From: Liopterus haemorrhoidalis
Taxonomy: Eukaryota; Arthropoda; Insecta; Coleoptera; Dytiscidae
Direction: 5' to 3'
Assembly: GCA_963971575.1 (NCBI GenBank)
Contig: OZ020616.1
Span: forward strand, 5,848,924 to 5,912,923
DNA length: 64,000 bases
This document shows positions 47,121 to 58,409 of the stretch, piece after piece (the stretch's first letter is position 1; every line of letters starts with the position of its first letter). The notes under the pieces are model-generated. The model saw only the letters and a program-made list of their open reading frames with translations, was not told the DNA's origin and did not search any database. A program made the translations under genes and the position numbers.

Positions 47121-48389
47121 TATATTAGCTGTTTTATATTTCCTAAGGCCATTTAAGACCTCGGGATTTCAAAAATTTCAATCTCATATAATAAATAGTT
47201 ATTTGTGTACCATGGCCAAAAAGTGGATCTTTTTCGTCCGCTTTCAAACAGATGTGGACGGAAAACAACTTTTTGGCAAAGGTGAACATTATATTTTTTG
47301 GGCGACCAAAAGTAATTTTAGTAGAAAAATTAAACTTAATTATTTTAATTAGGTACATAATTTTAAACATTCGCTTGTTATTGAACAAACATCACTATCA
47401 TAGATGGCTTTGGCATCCAGAGGCCTAAAAAGTAAACGAATCGGCCTAGGCTGAAAAAGAATTTTTGTTGTCTAGTACTAGATTATAAAAAATAACTGTT
47501 TTTGATACCTCTCTGTTTGTGAAACTATTCCTCTCTGTTTATTGCAGATTTTAATAAGATATATATTTGGGGAACTATGGGGAGAGCTACCTATAAACGA
47601 AGTATCTTACTTATTAATTACTTTACATCAAAAATATATACAAAAGAGTGGTTTAGAATAGAGAAACGGTTATTATATTTTACTTTACAGCAAAAATATT
47701 ACAGAAATCGTACGAAGCACGGGTACTCCAGCTAGTAGAATAAAATTCATATCTAATAAACCAGTCGATGGATGTTCATTCTGCCTTGTACATTCTATAA
47801 TTTTTCATCACAGCCATCAGTATCGAGATGACGAGTAATCTACTTTGTGTTACTAATGTAAAATATAATATTTTAAAAATATTTTTAAAACTCTACAAAT
47901 CAATTTTTATGACATTAACTTACGTCTACCTTCTACGAAATGTTTTTTTATGACAAATACTTTGTTTCAAATCATGTTTTTATTTATGAGCATATAGTTT
48001 TATTAAAACATATTTTACCAAAGACGGAATATGTTATTGTTTTATTATGGAATAACTTGTGACAAGTATCAATGTTCCCGTATGCGATCTGTCAGAGGCG
48101 TCAAGATCGCGAATTCTAAGGGGTCTCAAGGTAATCGGGATCAGACACAGAGACGTGCGTCTCATAATAATATCAGGGGGATGAGGAGAAAGGGACAGAT
48201 CTGTTCTATATAACGAATTTTTATATTAATATTATAAAAATCTAACAAGTTATGTGGAAATAGTTTTTTAAAAACTGAGCAATAACTTAAGAGTGTTTTC
48301 TCTTTTGCTCAAACTATCTTAATTACATCCGGAAGACGTTTTTGTTTCAGTTGTGACAAAAAGTGATGTGCAATCTTATGTACGACATG
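47121..48389. other. Unassigned; possible Helitron-like 3' end at 47715-47741
   Basis: CGTACGAAGCACGGGTACTC followed by CAGCTAGT could be a Helitron terminus (CTAG before T, weak GTAC stem). There is no helicase or 5' end, so this is weak. Nothing else recognised. Confidence 0.25.
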
Positions 48390-48632
48390 CAGAGCCGCAG
48401 TAAAGAAAACTTGTGCTAGGGGCAGAGCCGTGTTTTTGCTCCCTTGGTAAATAAGAACCTTGTCTTACCTCTCAAAATTTTAGTGATGAGCAATAAAAAA
48501 GGTCCTCACCTCCCAAAATCCAAGTGACGAGCAAAAAAAAAAGGTCTTCACCTCTCAAATGGCGCTTCTTAGCAAGCCCGTCAGCGCCCTTTTCCTTAGT
48601 GCGCTAGCCCCCCCCCCCTTACTGCGGCTCTG
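48390..48632. mobile_element. 243-bp hAT MITE, copy 2
   Basis: Perfect 8-bp TSD ACGACATG (48382-48389 and 48633-48640). Ends CAGAGCCGCAGTAA are identical in inverted orientation. It aligns with 5563-5810 reversed. Confidence 0.9.
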
Positions 48633-48640
48633 ACGACATG

Positions 48641-49092
48641 CCATAGATCCGTGGTAAAATAGTTGTCTACAAATCATAGGAACGCGTGTTGAAATCCTAG
48701 AATTTTCATCTTGTACCAACTCAAGGGTTGACTCATCCTTAAGTATTTAATATTAGATGTGTGCAAAAGATACCTGTTACGTTGTCTTATAAGGCCAAAA
48801 TGCTTGTGTTGAGTTGGCTGGGATTGCTGTATTTGGAGAGGTTATGTGGCACCTACTTTTCGAGCCTCTGAATTTTTCCCATCTCATGCAGTTGCCTCTG
48901 AACTATTGTTCGATCAACTCCCTCCTACCCCATTTGCATGCGCGTTGTATTTTCATTTAATAATGGTTACAAATCACCGGTATTTAAATTTGGCGTCGTT
49001 TCAGAGAGTGATAGATCACTCACATGAAAATTACTGGCTTTAAAACGGCGAAACCAATTAATTAATCAGGATACCTATGTCTGAAGCTGATT
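48641..49092. other. Unassigned stretch before the Penelope remnant
   Basis: It may include unrecognised upstream retroelement sequence. No reverse-transcriptase block was found. Confidence 0.3.
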
Positions 49093-49353
49093 ATGATAAG
49101 GAAGTTAATATCTCCTCTGAAACTCCTTCTAAATAAATTTTATAACAATGAACTTTCAAAACCGGTAAAACTATATAGAAAAATACCATTTTTTGGTCCT
49201 AGCAGCATTAAAATATCTAACCTTTTAAAAAATCATGAACTTACAGCCGCATTTCATAATCAGTTCACTCTAAAAAATATTTTAGTCAATAATAAAATTG
49301 ATCGCAAGGATAAGTTGGATAAGAGTGTGGTTTATCAAATCAATTGTAATAAT

Positions 49354-50226
49354 AGGGGATAGGCATGATTTTTTTAATTTTTTTTATTATATTCCTCTTG
49401 TTGCATATAAACATAAAAAACAGTTTTTAATTTTTTTTTTTTTAATTTGAAGGCTTAAAAAAATCATAAATGTATGTAGCGCGCGAAAACGACGTGTGAC
49501 GTCATACACTTCTAACTGACACATGACACTACTAGTCTACCCAGCGTACATAGTCCGTTATGAATTTATTTGTTTGTATAACTTTTATAGGTTATGTAAA
49601 GTTAGAGTGATTTTAATTAAAATAAAGTTTAATTTTATAAAAACAATTTATACATGTTTACCGAATTAAATTTTATATTAAAATATATAAAATATGGAAG
49701 ATCCAGGCCCCAGTACTTCGAAACATAGTCGAAAATATTATTTATTACCAATGTGCACAAATAGTTCAATTAGAAATCCAAAAAAATAATTTATATCATT
49801 ACCTGATGACGAAAAACAACAGAAAAGCTATGAGGCGAAATAAAACCGATATTTCAGAAAAAAGTAAACTTTATGTTTGTGAAGACCATTTTAATGTGAG
49901 TACATATATTTTATAAATTATTTTAATAATAAATGCGTGAAAAATTGTTTAAAAACAAATTCAAAACTCTCAAACAATACAATATAAACACGTAAACATT
50001 ATGTTTTGTCTGTATCTGTGACGTCAAACCCTTACAGTCTCAGTCGTATCTACTCGGCAACCTTCGCGGCGTGGTCGGCTTATTTCAAATTTACAATATT
50101 TTAATTAAAAAATTTGGCTATAATATTAATTAAAATGTGATTTTTGTTGTGTTAGGTGACATAACTAACATTAAAATATCAAAAAAATGTAGTTTTAAGG
50201 AAATATAAATTTTATGCGTATCCCCT
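49354..50226 (+). mobile_element. 873-bp THAP-domain DNA transposon, AT duplication
   Basis: Ends AGGGGATAGGCATGATTTT and (reversed) AGGGGATACGCATAAAATT. Excising it with one AT copy (49352-49353 / 50227-50228) restores the Penelope frame INCNN-CDFIYIG exactly. A 2-bp AT duplication plus a THAP domain suggests the ISL2EU (IS4EU) superfamily. That placement is inference. Confidence 0.7.
49694..49903 (+). pseudogene. THAP zinc-finger exon remnant
   Basis: From the ATG at 49694: EDPGPSTSKHSRKYYLLPMC, TNSS, FISLPDDEKQQKSYE, and in a shifted frame YVCEDHFN. These are the C-x(n)-C...LP...C-x2-H elements of a THAP domain. HFN is followed at once by GTGAGT (49896-49901), a good splice donor. Stops and a frameshift disable it. 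No DDE domain remains in the element. Confidence 0.65.
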
Positions 50227-50653
50227 ATTGCGATTTTATTTACATAGGTAAAACCCAACGTAATTTTAACATACGAATAAGAGAGCACATTATAGCGTAC
50301 AGACTGTTCCATAGTGATAAGTCTAATGTAGCTAAACATATGCTTAAACATAAACATACTTTTAGTTTTGACAACATTGAAGTTTTACATATACAGCCGA
50401 AAGTATTAAAATTAGATTTATTAGAGGTATTTGAAATCAAGAAAGTGATTTTTAAGTCAAGAAAACTCATGAATGAACAAGTTGAGTTTAGATGGTCGCC
50501 TTTTCTTAATCCCTTTTAATCCTCTCTCTCATATAATTTTACCATTTAGGTAGGGTTTTCCTAATAGACACTTTTGTTCCAATACTCTCCTCTCTCTAAT
50601 AGTTTCTAAATTTTCTATTTATATGAATGTATTTCTGTAAACCCTTTGTATTT

Positions 50654-50682
50654 CTGAAGATGGCTTCATAGGCCGAGAAACG
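50654..50682 (+). ncRNA. Hammerhead-like core in the Penelope 3' region
   Basis: CTGAAGA, a short GGC/GCC stem and GAAACG occur in the order of a hammerhead ribozyme core (consensus CUGANGA-stem-GAAA). Penelope-like elements are known to carry such motifs. No convincing cleavage-site strand was found, so activity is doubtful. Confidence 0.35.
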
Positions 50683-51142
50683 TATCAAATAAACTTGCTT
50701 TATTCTTTGAAACTAACCGAGTGTTTTATTATCTTTTCCTGTTATTCAATATGTTTCAACGAGAGCCTACAACTGAATGTATCGATTTAATTTTCCACAA
50801 TACACAGTGAACGGTCTAATTTAAAAAGCTCTGAACGCAGCTTTAGAGCCATAAAAGCAGGCCTATTTTACCATAAACGAAGCTATGAATACGATGGTGT
50901 ATTTTTTTTTAAATCGGTGCATCCGTTTTTAAATTTTAATGTCCTTGATGTACCTGTACCATGTACCTTGATGTCAAACTTTCAAGAACGCAAATATATA
51001 GATTTTTTGATTTTAAATATTTGTACCAGTGCGCTAGAAAAATCGTTTTACCAGAGCGAATTTTAATTTATATATATATATATATATATATATAAATTAA
51101 ATATATATACGAAAGAAAGTTCTTGACGAAATAAATATGGGT

Positions 51143-51362
51143 ATTAAATAAAATTCTTATGTCATACTCATAGGACAGACCGTTCGGCTAGACTATGATT
51201 AACCGTTCCTGTCCGTTCCAAATATTTTAATGTGGAAATACATTATTTTACACTTTTGACAATAATATTGGACTGAGGATGATTGGATTACCAATCGAAA
51301 CGTCTCTATAAAAATTGTTTTAATAAATATATGACGAGTATGATATAAGAATTTTATTTAAT
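51143..51362. repeat. Hairpin element with hammerhead-like core
   Basis: The arms ATTAAATAAAATTCTTAT... (51143-51169) and its reverse complement (51336-51362) differ at one position in 27. In the loop, CTGAGGA (51273-51279), a 6-bp stem GATTGG/CCAATC and GAAACGTC (51297-51304) follow in hammerhead core order. TA tracts (51068-51098 and 51364-51393) border both sides. Confidence 0.6.
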
Positions 51363-51399
<37 letters not shown>

Positions 51400-51401
51400 T
51401 A

Positions 51402-52260
51402 ATAATAATAACATTTTAATCCTTTATTTCCCCTCGATCTCTCGGTATTTACGGTATTTACTACAATTACAAAACTATCATATCTCCTATCAACATCCCA
51501 ACATCATATTAACCATACCTTACATTACATTACTATTTATTTAATTCCATTTTCTTCCCTTCCAACCATTTCTTCACCCCTCCTCCTATGTCCCTTCCTT
51601 CCTCCCCATTCTCAGGTAACCTCAACCCCCTTCCTTCCTTCCTTTCCCGCCTTCTGCTTCCCACCGGGCCTCTTCCTTCCGTCCTTTACACCTTCCTGTT
51701 ATCCTTCCCCAAACTCAATCCTTCTTGTCTAATTCCCTCACCCACCTCTACCCCGTCCATCTTCGTGCAACAGGTCTAATGTGTTACCCGACCACACTGT
51801 CATCTCCCTACACCTTTTCGCGAGGTGCTCTATATCTTCTTCCTCCACACATCCTGCACATTTTATCTTCCTGTTTCCTCCAATATCTATTTCCTCATTC
51901 TCGCCAACGTGGTGGCCGAGCGCACTTAGTCGTGCAGTTTGTACTGGTGGAAACCGAGTACGATTGTCCGGTCTGTGGTTCGAGCCTGCTTCGTTGGTGA
52001 TATTATTCGGGCGAGAATAATATGTTTACATTACTCTCATTTCACAATCATTCACCCCTCATCCAGGTGTAGGAGCTCGCCCCCTGGCATCGGCGATTAG
52101 CCTCGTTGCAGAAATAAAGGCCGATGTAAAATAAATAATATAATAATAATAATAATAATATTTCCTCTTTCTTCATTCCCGCACTTTAGCCTCGCAATCC
52201 TCCTAACCCTCCCTCCTGACCTTCCTCTTTGTCCCTTCAAATAGCTTGGTACCCAAGGGG
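51402..52260 (-). pseudogene. Non-LTR retrotransposon C-terminal tail, split by a SINE
   Basis: The minus strand encodes RIARLKCGNEERGN (about 52200), interrupted by a SINE, then NRKIKCAGCVEEEDIEHLAK and RCREMTVW, the C-x2-C...H-x(n)-C knuckle at the C-terminus of R1/LOA-like elements. A purine-rich 3' region (pyrimidine-rich on the plus strand) and a short ATT tail at 51402 follow. Stops are frequent after the knuckle. Confidence 0.6.
51901..52159 (+). mobile_element. tRNA-derived SINE (Ser/Leu-like head)
   Basis: TGGTGGCCGAGCGCAC resembles a class II tRNA A box, and TGGTTCGAGCC (near 51980) a B box. The tail is GAAATAAAGGCCGATG followed by (ATA)n. Flanks ATTTCCTC-ATTC and ATTTCCTCTTTC form an imperfect target duplication. 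It splits the reading frame of the surrounding retrotransposon. Confidence 0.65.
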
Positions 52261-53189
52261 AATTTTAATTTAAATTATCTCTTTTGTCCTAATTACAGTT
52301 TATATGTGGTTAAAAGCGAGTGACAGTGTTGTTTGCAATGCTTAGTATAATTGCCTCTTTAATAAGTTGTTCAGGATGTCGCTGTTCGGTAAATTTAAGC
52401 GGTTATTTTTACTCTAACACGTGCGCTGAGTGATTTATGTTTTACAGTTGGTTTAGATTTGTTACTGAGGATTTACAGTGATTTGACAATTATCAGTAGA
52501 GCAAAGAGGAATCTTCACTTGAATCCTAAGTATGTATTAGGAGGATTAACTAGGAAATGAGGGGACAAAATCGCTATATATAACATCACCCTAACACTGA
52601 TAAAAGATATATTTAGCTAATCTAATTAAAAATTAGATACGTCTAATACATGAGGACAGTTTTATGATTTTTTTGTGCTTTCAGAAATTTCAGGATTTTG
52701 AAGGTATCTAGAAAGTGAAGGCATTCATCAGAGGACCCAAATTTGGCCCCTTTTGCTATCATCTCTTGAAAGTGATTAATACTTTGAAATTCATTTTTTG
52801 TCTGTTAATCGTAGATTTAAATGTTTTCATTTAATACACTACAACAATTTTCATATACCTTGGTTTTGGTTTTTCAGTCAGTGCATAAAATTAAACTAGT
52901 GTAGAATGAAATATATTGAAAAGTATATCTGTCAACATAGCTTATTTCGGATTGTAGATAGGTGAAATCAAGCTTGATAACAAGAAGTAACGTCGGAAGT
53001 GATTTATAAGTAATTACCTATTATGTTTACATAATACGTATGAAACGTTTTTATTTAAAAGTAAAATAAAATACAGTATAAATAGTGATCTAGTATATAA
53101 AAGTGTTGGAAACAGGAAACTTTTCAGCCTGCATACGGTCACTTTCACCAAACAATTCTAGTAAACCTACAAATCTAGCCTTCAATATA
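52261..53189. other. Unassigned stretch
   Basis: No gene or repeat recognised. Confidence 0.35.
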
Positions 53190-53815
53190 GTTGCCGAACT
53201 GAGCGAACTGTTTTATTTATTTTTAAAATATTCGCCTTTAAGATTTATACACTTTTGCATACGTTTAAACCAATTCTCGAAACATTTTTCCACTCTGAAG
53301 TTGGTATCTCAAAAACATGGTTTTCGAAGGCTTTTGAGGGGATGAAAATCGCTTTCCACGCATTTTTTGTTTTACATTGGAGAACAAAAAAAGTTGTTAG
53401 CGAATAAATCAGGTGAATACGGGCAATGAAACATTAATTCAATGTTTTTCTTCTTCAGTGCCTAGGTTGAATTTTTTTAGCATTCCCTGAATCCATCGGG
53501 AACGGATCTTTTTCGCAGCTATCGAATGTATTGCAGTCCGCGATATGCCAAAGGATGCCTCTATCTCACGGTATGTTACACGCTGGTCTTCTTCAATCAT
53601 TTTGCGCACAGCATCGATGTTTTTTTGAATCACAACCGATTTTGGTCGACCTTCACGAGATTCATCACCACGAACGACCATGACGAAATTCTGCAAACCA
53701 ATTGCAAACAGTCTTTTCTGATGGTGCTTCATTACCAAAAGTTGAACGAATCGAATCTATACATTGTTGTTGAGTTAGCCCTTTACTAATATCGTAAAAA
53801 ATCATCCAACTCTTC
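53190..53815 (-). pseudogene. Mariner copy D, internally deleted, no ends
   Basis: Reading from 53815: WMIFYDISKGLTQQQCIDSI, EAPSEKTVCNWFAEF, then in another frame DESREGRPKSVVIQKNID and YREIEASFGISRTAIHSI. The sequence jumps from LKKFNLGT (near 53455) to the C-terminal region near 53450, deleting both catalytic blocks in between. Neither terminal repeat is left. Confidence 0.85.
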
Positions 53816-53956
53816 CTACTGCGTACACCACTGTTCGGGACTTTAGGATTCTGGACTTTGCGATTCGGGATTTTGGGTCGCACCCATTTATTTGTCTCCT
53901 ACGAAACCCCGAAAATTTTACACTTCCAATCAATTTCTATTTATTGAATATATAAC

Positions 53957-54469
53957 CAGGGCTTCGAACCGGAACTGAACCGAAAACCAAAAACCGAAAA
54001 TATACGATATTTTTGTCGGAACAAAAACCCGAACTGAACCAAAAAAAAATATCGGTTTATTACGGTTCAGATAATGGTTACGTGAGTGAATATAAATTAC
54101 ATTTTATTTAAGATTATTTTTTAGACTGATGAGCAGAAAAAGAATCGTAAATTTTCTGACAAGTAAAAAAGAAATTGCGATTCTATTATTTCAGGGGAGG
54201 GGGGACGCCCAGAACCCTCCCTGGCAGTGGCCTTGGTATGATTATTACAAAATAAAGAATAAATGTTGAATAAAATGTCTAAATTATAGTAGAAAATAAA
54301 TTTCTAATACAAATAAAAGCATTTAAAAATTTATCACTCGGAACTGAACCGAAAACCGAAAAAAAACGTTATTTTTGCCGGAACGAAAACCGGAACCGAA
54401 CTGATATATATTTTTTTAATTGAACCGGAACGAAAACCGAAACGAAAAAAATAACGGTTCGAAGCCCTG
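53957..54469. mobile_element. 513-bp hAT MITE, TIR CAGGGCTTCGAACCG
   Basis: The ends are perfect inverted copies of CAGGGCTTCGAACCG, followed by repeated GAACCGAAAACCG motifs on both sides. Flanking 8-mers are TATATAAC and TAATAAAT, not a clean TSD. A shorter copy lies at 56901-57043. Confidence 0.75.
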
Positions 54470-54477
54470 TAATAAAT

Positions 54478-54745
54478 TTTAAAAAACATTTTTAAATTTT
54501 TATATTTAAAAATGCTGTGCACTGTCGAGGTCCATTTATTATTTATTGTTAAAATACAGAACTACGTAAAAGCAATTTAGTTCCGCGTAAACGGCTAGAA
54601 TAGCCTATAATGCTAATACTGGTTAACAAAATTATTATAAATTTAAAAAATTATTTTTAAATTTTTATATTTAAATTGCTGTGCACTGTCGTGGACCATT
54701 TATTGTTTATGCAATACAAAAAACTACGCAAAAAAATCCACATTA
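54478..54745. repeat. 90-bp direct repeat with a Y-family end between
   Basis: 54488-54580 and 54650-54740 share TGCTGTGCACTGTCG and flanks. Between them 54578-54608 (TAGTTCCGCGTAAACGGCTA) matches the right end of the Y MITE at 31909-32321. Confidence 0.55.
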
Positions 54746-54929
54746 AAATTCTCATTAGCGAAACTAATTAATAGGATTAATTTCATTACTTAATCCTTTA
54801 TTAGTCGACACTACGTCACTAATCTTTCCAAATATTTCTCGTTCACAATCGTTCTAACGAGATAACTATGAAGTACCAACACATGTTGACCAGTGCATTT
54901 TTTGTATAAAATACTCTTAATTAATAACT

Positions 54930-56500
54930 ACCTTAAGCTAGTAGCCATAAATACTGTGTGTACACATTTTTACCAGTTTTATAAAAAGTAAAATTTGAAA
55001 AAGTGCAATAGTGATGAAACAAGTTGAGTGTCTATTGAAAGGTTAAGAAGGGACATCCTATACTGAGTCGACATCCCTTGAGAGCTAATAGCCAAAGATG
55101 CTGCACACCATTTTCACAAAATTCAAAAAATTCTGTGAATTTTAAATTTTTTGTGAGTATTGTACAGGTAAATTTTATGTTTTTTCGATTGAATATTTTT
55201 AATAGCTCTAAGTATGTATGTTCCTTGGGCGCTAATAGCCGAAATGCTGTAACCCATTATTTCAAATTTCAAAAAATTCTGTGGATTTTAAGATTTTTGT
55301 AAATATTGTGCAAGAAAATGGTTTTGAAAATGTTTTTTCGATTCAATATTTTTAATAGCTTTAAGTTTTATGTTCTTTGGGTGCTAATAGCCAAAGATGC
55401 AGCAAACTATTTTTACAAATTTAAAAAAATTATGTTGATTTTAATTTTTTTGTAAGTATTGTGTAAGTAAATTTTTGGAATGTTTTTACGTTTCAATATT
55501 TTAAACAGCTGTAAGTATGTATGTTCCTTGGGCGCTAATAGCCTAAAGTGCTGTACACTATTTTTTCAAATTTCAAAAATTCTGTGAATTTTAAATGTTT
55601 TGTAAGTATTATGAAGGTAAATTTTTGGAATGTTTTTTCCATTCAATATTTTTAATAGCTCTAGGTAAGTTTATATGTTCTTTGGGAGCTAGCCAAAGAT
55701 GAAGCATACCATTTTTTCAAATTTTTAAAAAATCTGGATTTTAAATATTGTTCTACACCATTTTTCCAGTTGCAGAAAAATTAATGCGATCTTTTTACGC
55801 CAAGATATGGTAGTATATAATGAGTGATTTTTTTTTGGCACATTTTTTGTCAAGAAATTTCTCAAAAAAATTGATTTTTTGATATTTTTTTTCCTCAGAT
55901 TTTATTATATACTTGATTCAAAAATTTTAAAAAATATTTTTCGAAAATATTTCTATATTTTTCGATTCAATATTTTTAACACAATAGTGAATCTATACGT
56001 CTTTTGGGCGCTAATAGCCTAAGCTGCTATGCACCATTTTTACCAGTTACTGAAAAATATGTGATTTTTTTACGCCAGGTTTTGTAAGTATATTATTAAG
56101 TGATTTTTTTTGGCACATTTTTTGTCATGAAATTTCTCAAAAAAATGTTTTTTTTGGATATTTTGTTGAACCTGTGGGTACCTCAGATTTTATTTCGTTT
56201 TTTTTATTTTTATGGCCATTACTGCTTTGGCATTCAGCCAGGACAATTATTTTTTGAAAAATTTCATGCCTGAACGCGATTCGAACCCGAGACCTTAGCA
56301 ACGCAGAGCATATGTGTTACCACTACGCTACGCCGGTCGGCTTTTTTGTAATTGATTTAAAAAAAATATAAAATTATTTTTTAAAAATACATATTTCTAT
56401 ATTTTTTTGGAATATATTTCAATTTAATATTTTTAATACAATTAAGTAAATCTATACGTCATTCTGGCGCTATTAGCCTAAATTGCTGTATAAGTTGCTT
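54930..56500. repeat. Diverged tandem array, about 150-bp period
   Basis: The anchor GCTAATAGCC recurs at 55084, 55231, 55383, 55534, 55688 (shortened), 56010 and 56469, each followed by ATGCTG and TTTTTAC/CAAATT-rich sequence. Spacings are 147-154 bp, then about 320. A SINE at 56195-56341 accounts for the last wide gap. Confidence 0.75.
56195..56341 (-). mobile_element. tRNA-derived SINE, copy 2
   Basis: Reverse complement matches 35549-35690: same head GCCGACCGGCGTAGCGTAGT, A and B boxes, and the AATTGTCCTGGCT body, then an A-rich tail. It is inserted in the tandem array. Confidence 0.8.
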
Positions 56501-56520
56501 AGTATGACATGCTCTCTAAG

Positions 56521-56900
56521 AACCTAAAAAGAGGGATCTATGGATGCTGGGCAACACCTTAAAAAACACAAAATATCCACGATTGGATATTGCCAGGTTT
56601 GGGGATGCAAATGTGTGTATTCAGCTCCATTGATCCTTAGTATAAAGAGCTCCCTAGGAACCTATAATGAAGGATCTGTAGGTGCTTTTCAACACCTTAA
56701 AAAACACAAAATATTCACGATTACATATTGCCAGGGTTGGGGATGCAATCGCGTGTATTCTGCTCCATTGATACTTAGTATAAAGTGCTGCCTAGGAACC
56801 TGAAATGAGGAATCTGTGGATGCTTGGCCACACGATTGCATATTGCCAGGGTTGGGGTTGCAGTCGCGTGTATTCAGTTCCATTGATCCTTAGTTTAAAG
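56521..56900 (+). repeat. 138-bp tandem repeat derived from a retroelement tail
   Basis: Units start at 56521, 56659 and 56797 (AACCTAWAATGAAGGATC). Each holds a frame reading YCQGWGCNRVYSAPLILS or a variant, homologous to the R4-type C-terminal tails at 45766-45912 and 19041-19253. The third unit has lost about 30 bp. Confidence 0.7.
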
Positions 56901-57043
56901 CAGGGTTTCAAACCGGAACTGAATCGAAAACCGAAAAAAACCGTTATTTTTGCCGGAACGAAAACCAGAACCGAACCGATATATAATTTTTTAATTGAAC
57001 CGGAACGAAAACCGAAATGAAAAAATAACGGTTCGAAGCCCTG
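56901..57043. mobile_element. 143-bp hAT MITE, copy 2 of CAGGGCTTCG family
   Basis: It begins CAGGGTTTCAAACCGG and ends in GGTTCGAAGCCCTG. It is a shortened version of 53957-54469. The hAT at 57047 inserted at its right edge: their target duplications overlap the terminal CCCTG. Confidence 0.75.
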
Positions 57044-57427
57044 TATTAGGGATGGGAAAAAAACATCGATGTATCGAAAACATCGATGTTTTTACCATCG
57101 ATGTTCAGGTGGCGATAGTATCGATAAAACATCGATGTCTACTACCGATGTCGATGTTTAAACTTTGAAATTCAGAAACTACCGCTAGAAGCGCTGGAAT
57201 CTTTCTGAAAAATTTAATTTTTATTAAAATTAGTACACAAAATATAAGCGCCATATATTGTAATATAACAATACTAATAGTGTTAGTTCTTATTCTTCTT
57301 AGCAGTTAGCAGAATAAGAAAAAAATAAGAAGAAACTTCTAATTTTTGCAAATAATGACAACGACCAACGACACCAACACACTTGTTTTGCTCTTTGAGT
57401 TTTGTTGTCGAGCAATTTTTTGTATAA

Positions 57428-57712
57428 GTGAAGGAGGTACATAAAGTGAAATTTAATAGAAATAATCTATTGTTACTTGCTAAAAATGCCGCCAAAAATT
57501 ATATATTGTATATAGAGTTGTCTTCCACATATCCGTCCCTATATAAAATAGCCCCGAAATTTTTAAATGTTGTCGCCACCTCTGTACCATCAGAAAGGTT
57601 ATTTTCTAAAGCAGGCCTTACATTATCACAACAGAGAAATAGATTAAAGGAAAATACACTTTCCCAGTTATTATTCCTACAATCTCTAGAATTGCCATAT
57701 TGGGAAATGTGA
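57428..57712 (+). pseudogene. hAT transposase dimerisation domain
   Basis: YPSLYKIAPKFLNVVATSVP followed by SERLFSKAGLTLSQQRNRLK and a terminal QLLFLQSLELPYW form a complete and well-preserved hAT C-terminal dimerisation block of the Ac/ZBED type. The frame of 94 codons ends at 57712. The BED finger and DDE core, normally 400-500 residues upstream, are deleted: the 5' untranslated region joins directly to this part. The ATG at 57428 is probably not an authentic start. Confidence 0.85.
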
Positions 57713-57734
57713 ATTTATTAATATAAACTAATTA

Positions 57735-58076
57735 TAAGCCGTTCACTTTTGTAAGAACAAACTAAGTGGAAATTAAGTTTTCAACTGTTTGCACCTTTGA
57801 AACTGTATGTCATGTTGGCACTACAGAAAAATAATTTGAAAAATCAGATTATATATATATATGTCATTTAAAAAAATATCGTTTGTCATATTTCATTTTG
57901 AATAGTGACATCTTAAATATTTTGTAAATATAATACTAACCTAAAATAATACAAACATAACCCCAAACTGTAAAGCCCTTTTTACAATATAACCAAGTTT
58001 ATAAAACTCAGTAATACTCTATAAAAATCACCAAACTAACCAGATTTAGTTTGTCCTTACAAAAGTGAACGGCTTA
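57735..58076 (-). mobile_element. MITE family X, copy 1
   Basis: Ends TAAGCCGTTCACTTTTGTAA and its reverse complement, with TA on both sides (57733-57734 and 58077-58078). It is inverted relative to copies 0, 2 and 3, with about 45 bp extra internally. Confidence 0.8.
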
Positions 58077-58078
58077 TA

Positions 58079-58371
58079 TAAGCTGTTCCCTTTTGTAAGG
58101 ACAAACTAGATCTGGTTACTTTTATAGTATATTACTGACTTTAAATGTCAATTAAAAATATTCCCTACTCTGTAAAACCGACGGTTTGTAAGGTTTATAG
58201 GTTATAATCATTATAATTAAGATATCATTTTTCATCATGACATATGTCAAATGGATCGACATTTTAAAAAAGTGACATTTTTTAATACCAACATGACATA
58301 CAGTTTCAAAGGTGCAAACTATTGAAAACAAATTTTCCTCTTAGTTTGTTCTTACAAAAGTGAACAGCTTA
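58079..58371 (+). mobile_element. MITE family X, copy 2
   Basis: It starts TAAGCTGTTCCCTTTTGTAA directly after the single TA shared with copy 1 and ends GTGAACAGCTTA before TA. High identity to copy 3 outside Y2. Confidence 0.8.
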
Positions 58372-58409
58372 TAAAGTCTGTTCCAAACATAAATGCTTTT
58401 TGTGTATTA

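Larger units (their letters stand above)
49093..50519 (+). pseudogene. Penelope-like element, linker and GIY-YIG nuclease, interrupted
   Basis: The first part (49093-49353) encodes IPFFGPSSIKISNLLKNHEL, TLKNILVNNKIDRKDKLDKS and VVYQINCNN. The second (50227-50519) continues in the same frame with CDFIYIGKTQRNFNIRIREH, a HMLKHKHTF stretch and an acidic/basic tail ending at 50519. VVYQI...YIGKT...R---H is the GIY-YIG motif order of Penelope-like nucleases, with an intact Arg and His. A THAP-type transposon splits the motif. The reverse transcriptase is missing. The 3' untranslated part extends to about 50720. Confidence 0.85.

Noticed and set aside
47715..47741. Helitron 3' terminus
   Set aside because: CTAGT and a 4-bp GTAC stem are too weak without a 5' TC end or helicase remnant. 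Kept only as a remark.
48031..48213. 60-codon frame with basic C-terminus
   Set aside because: No motif and no homologous copy. Considered chance.
51901..52000. Candidate tRNA-Ser/Leu gene
   Set aside because: Followed by a SINE body and ATA tail and flanked by a target duplication inside a retrotransposon.
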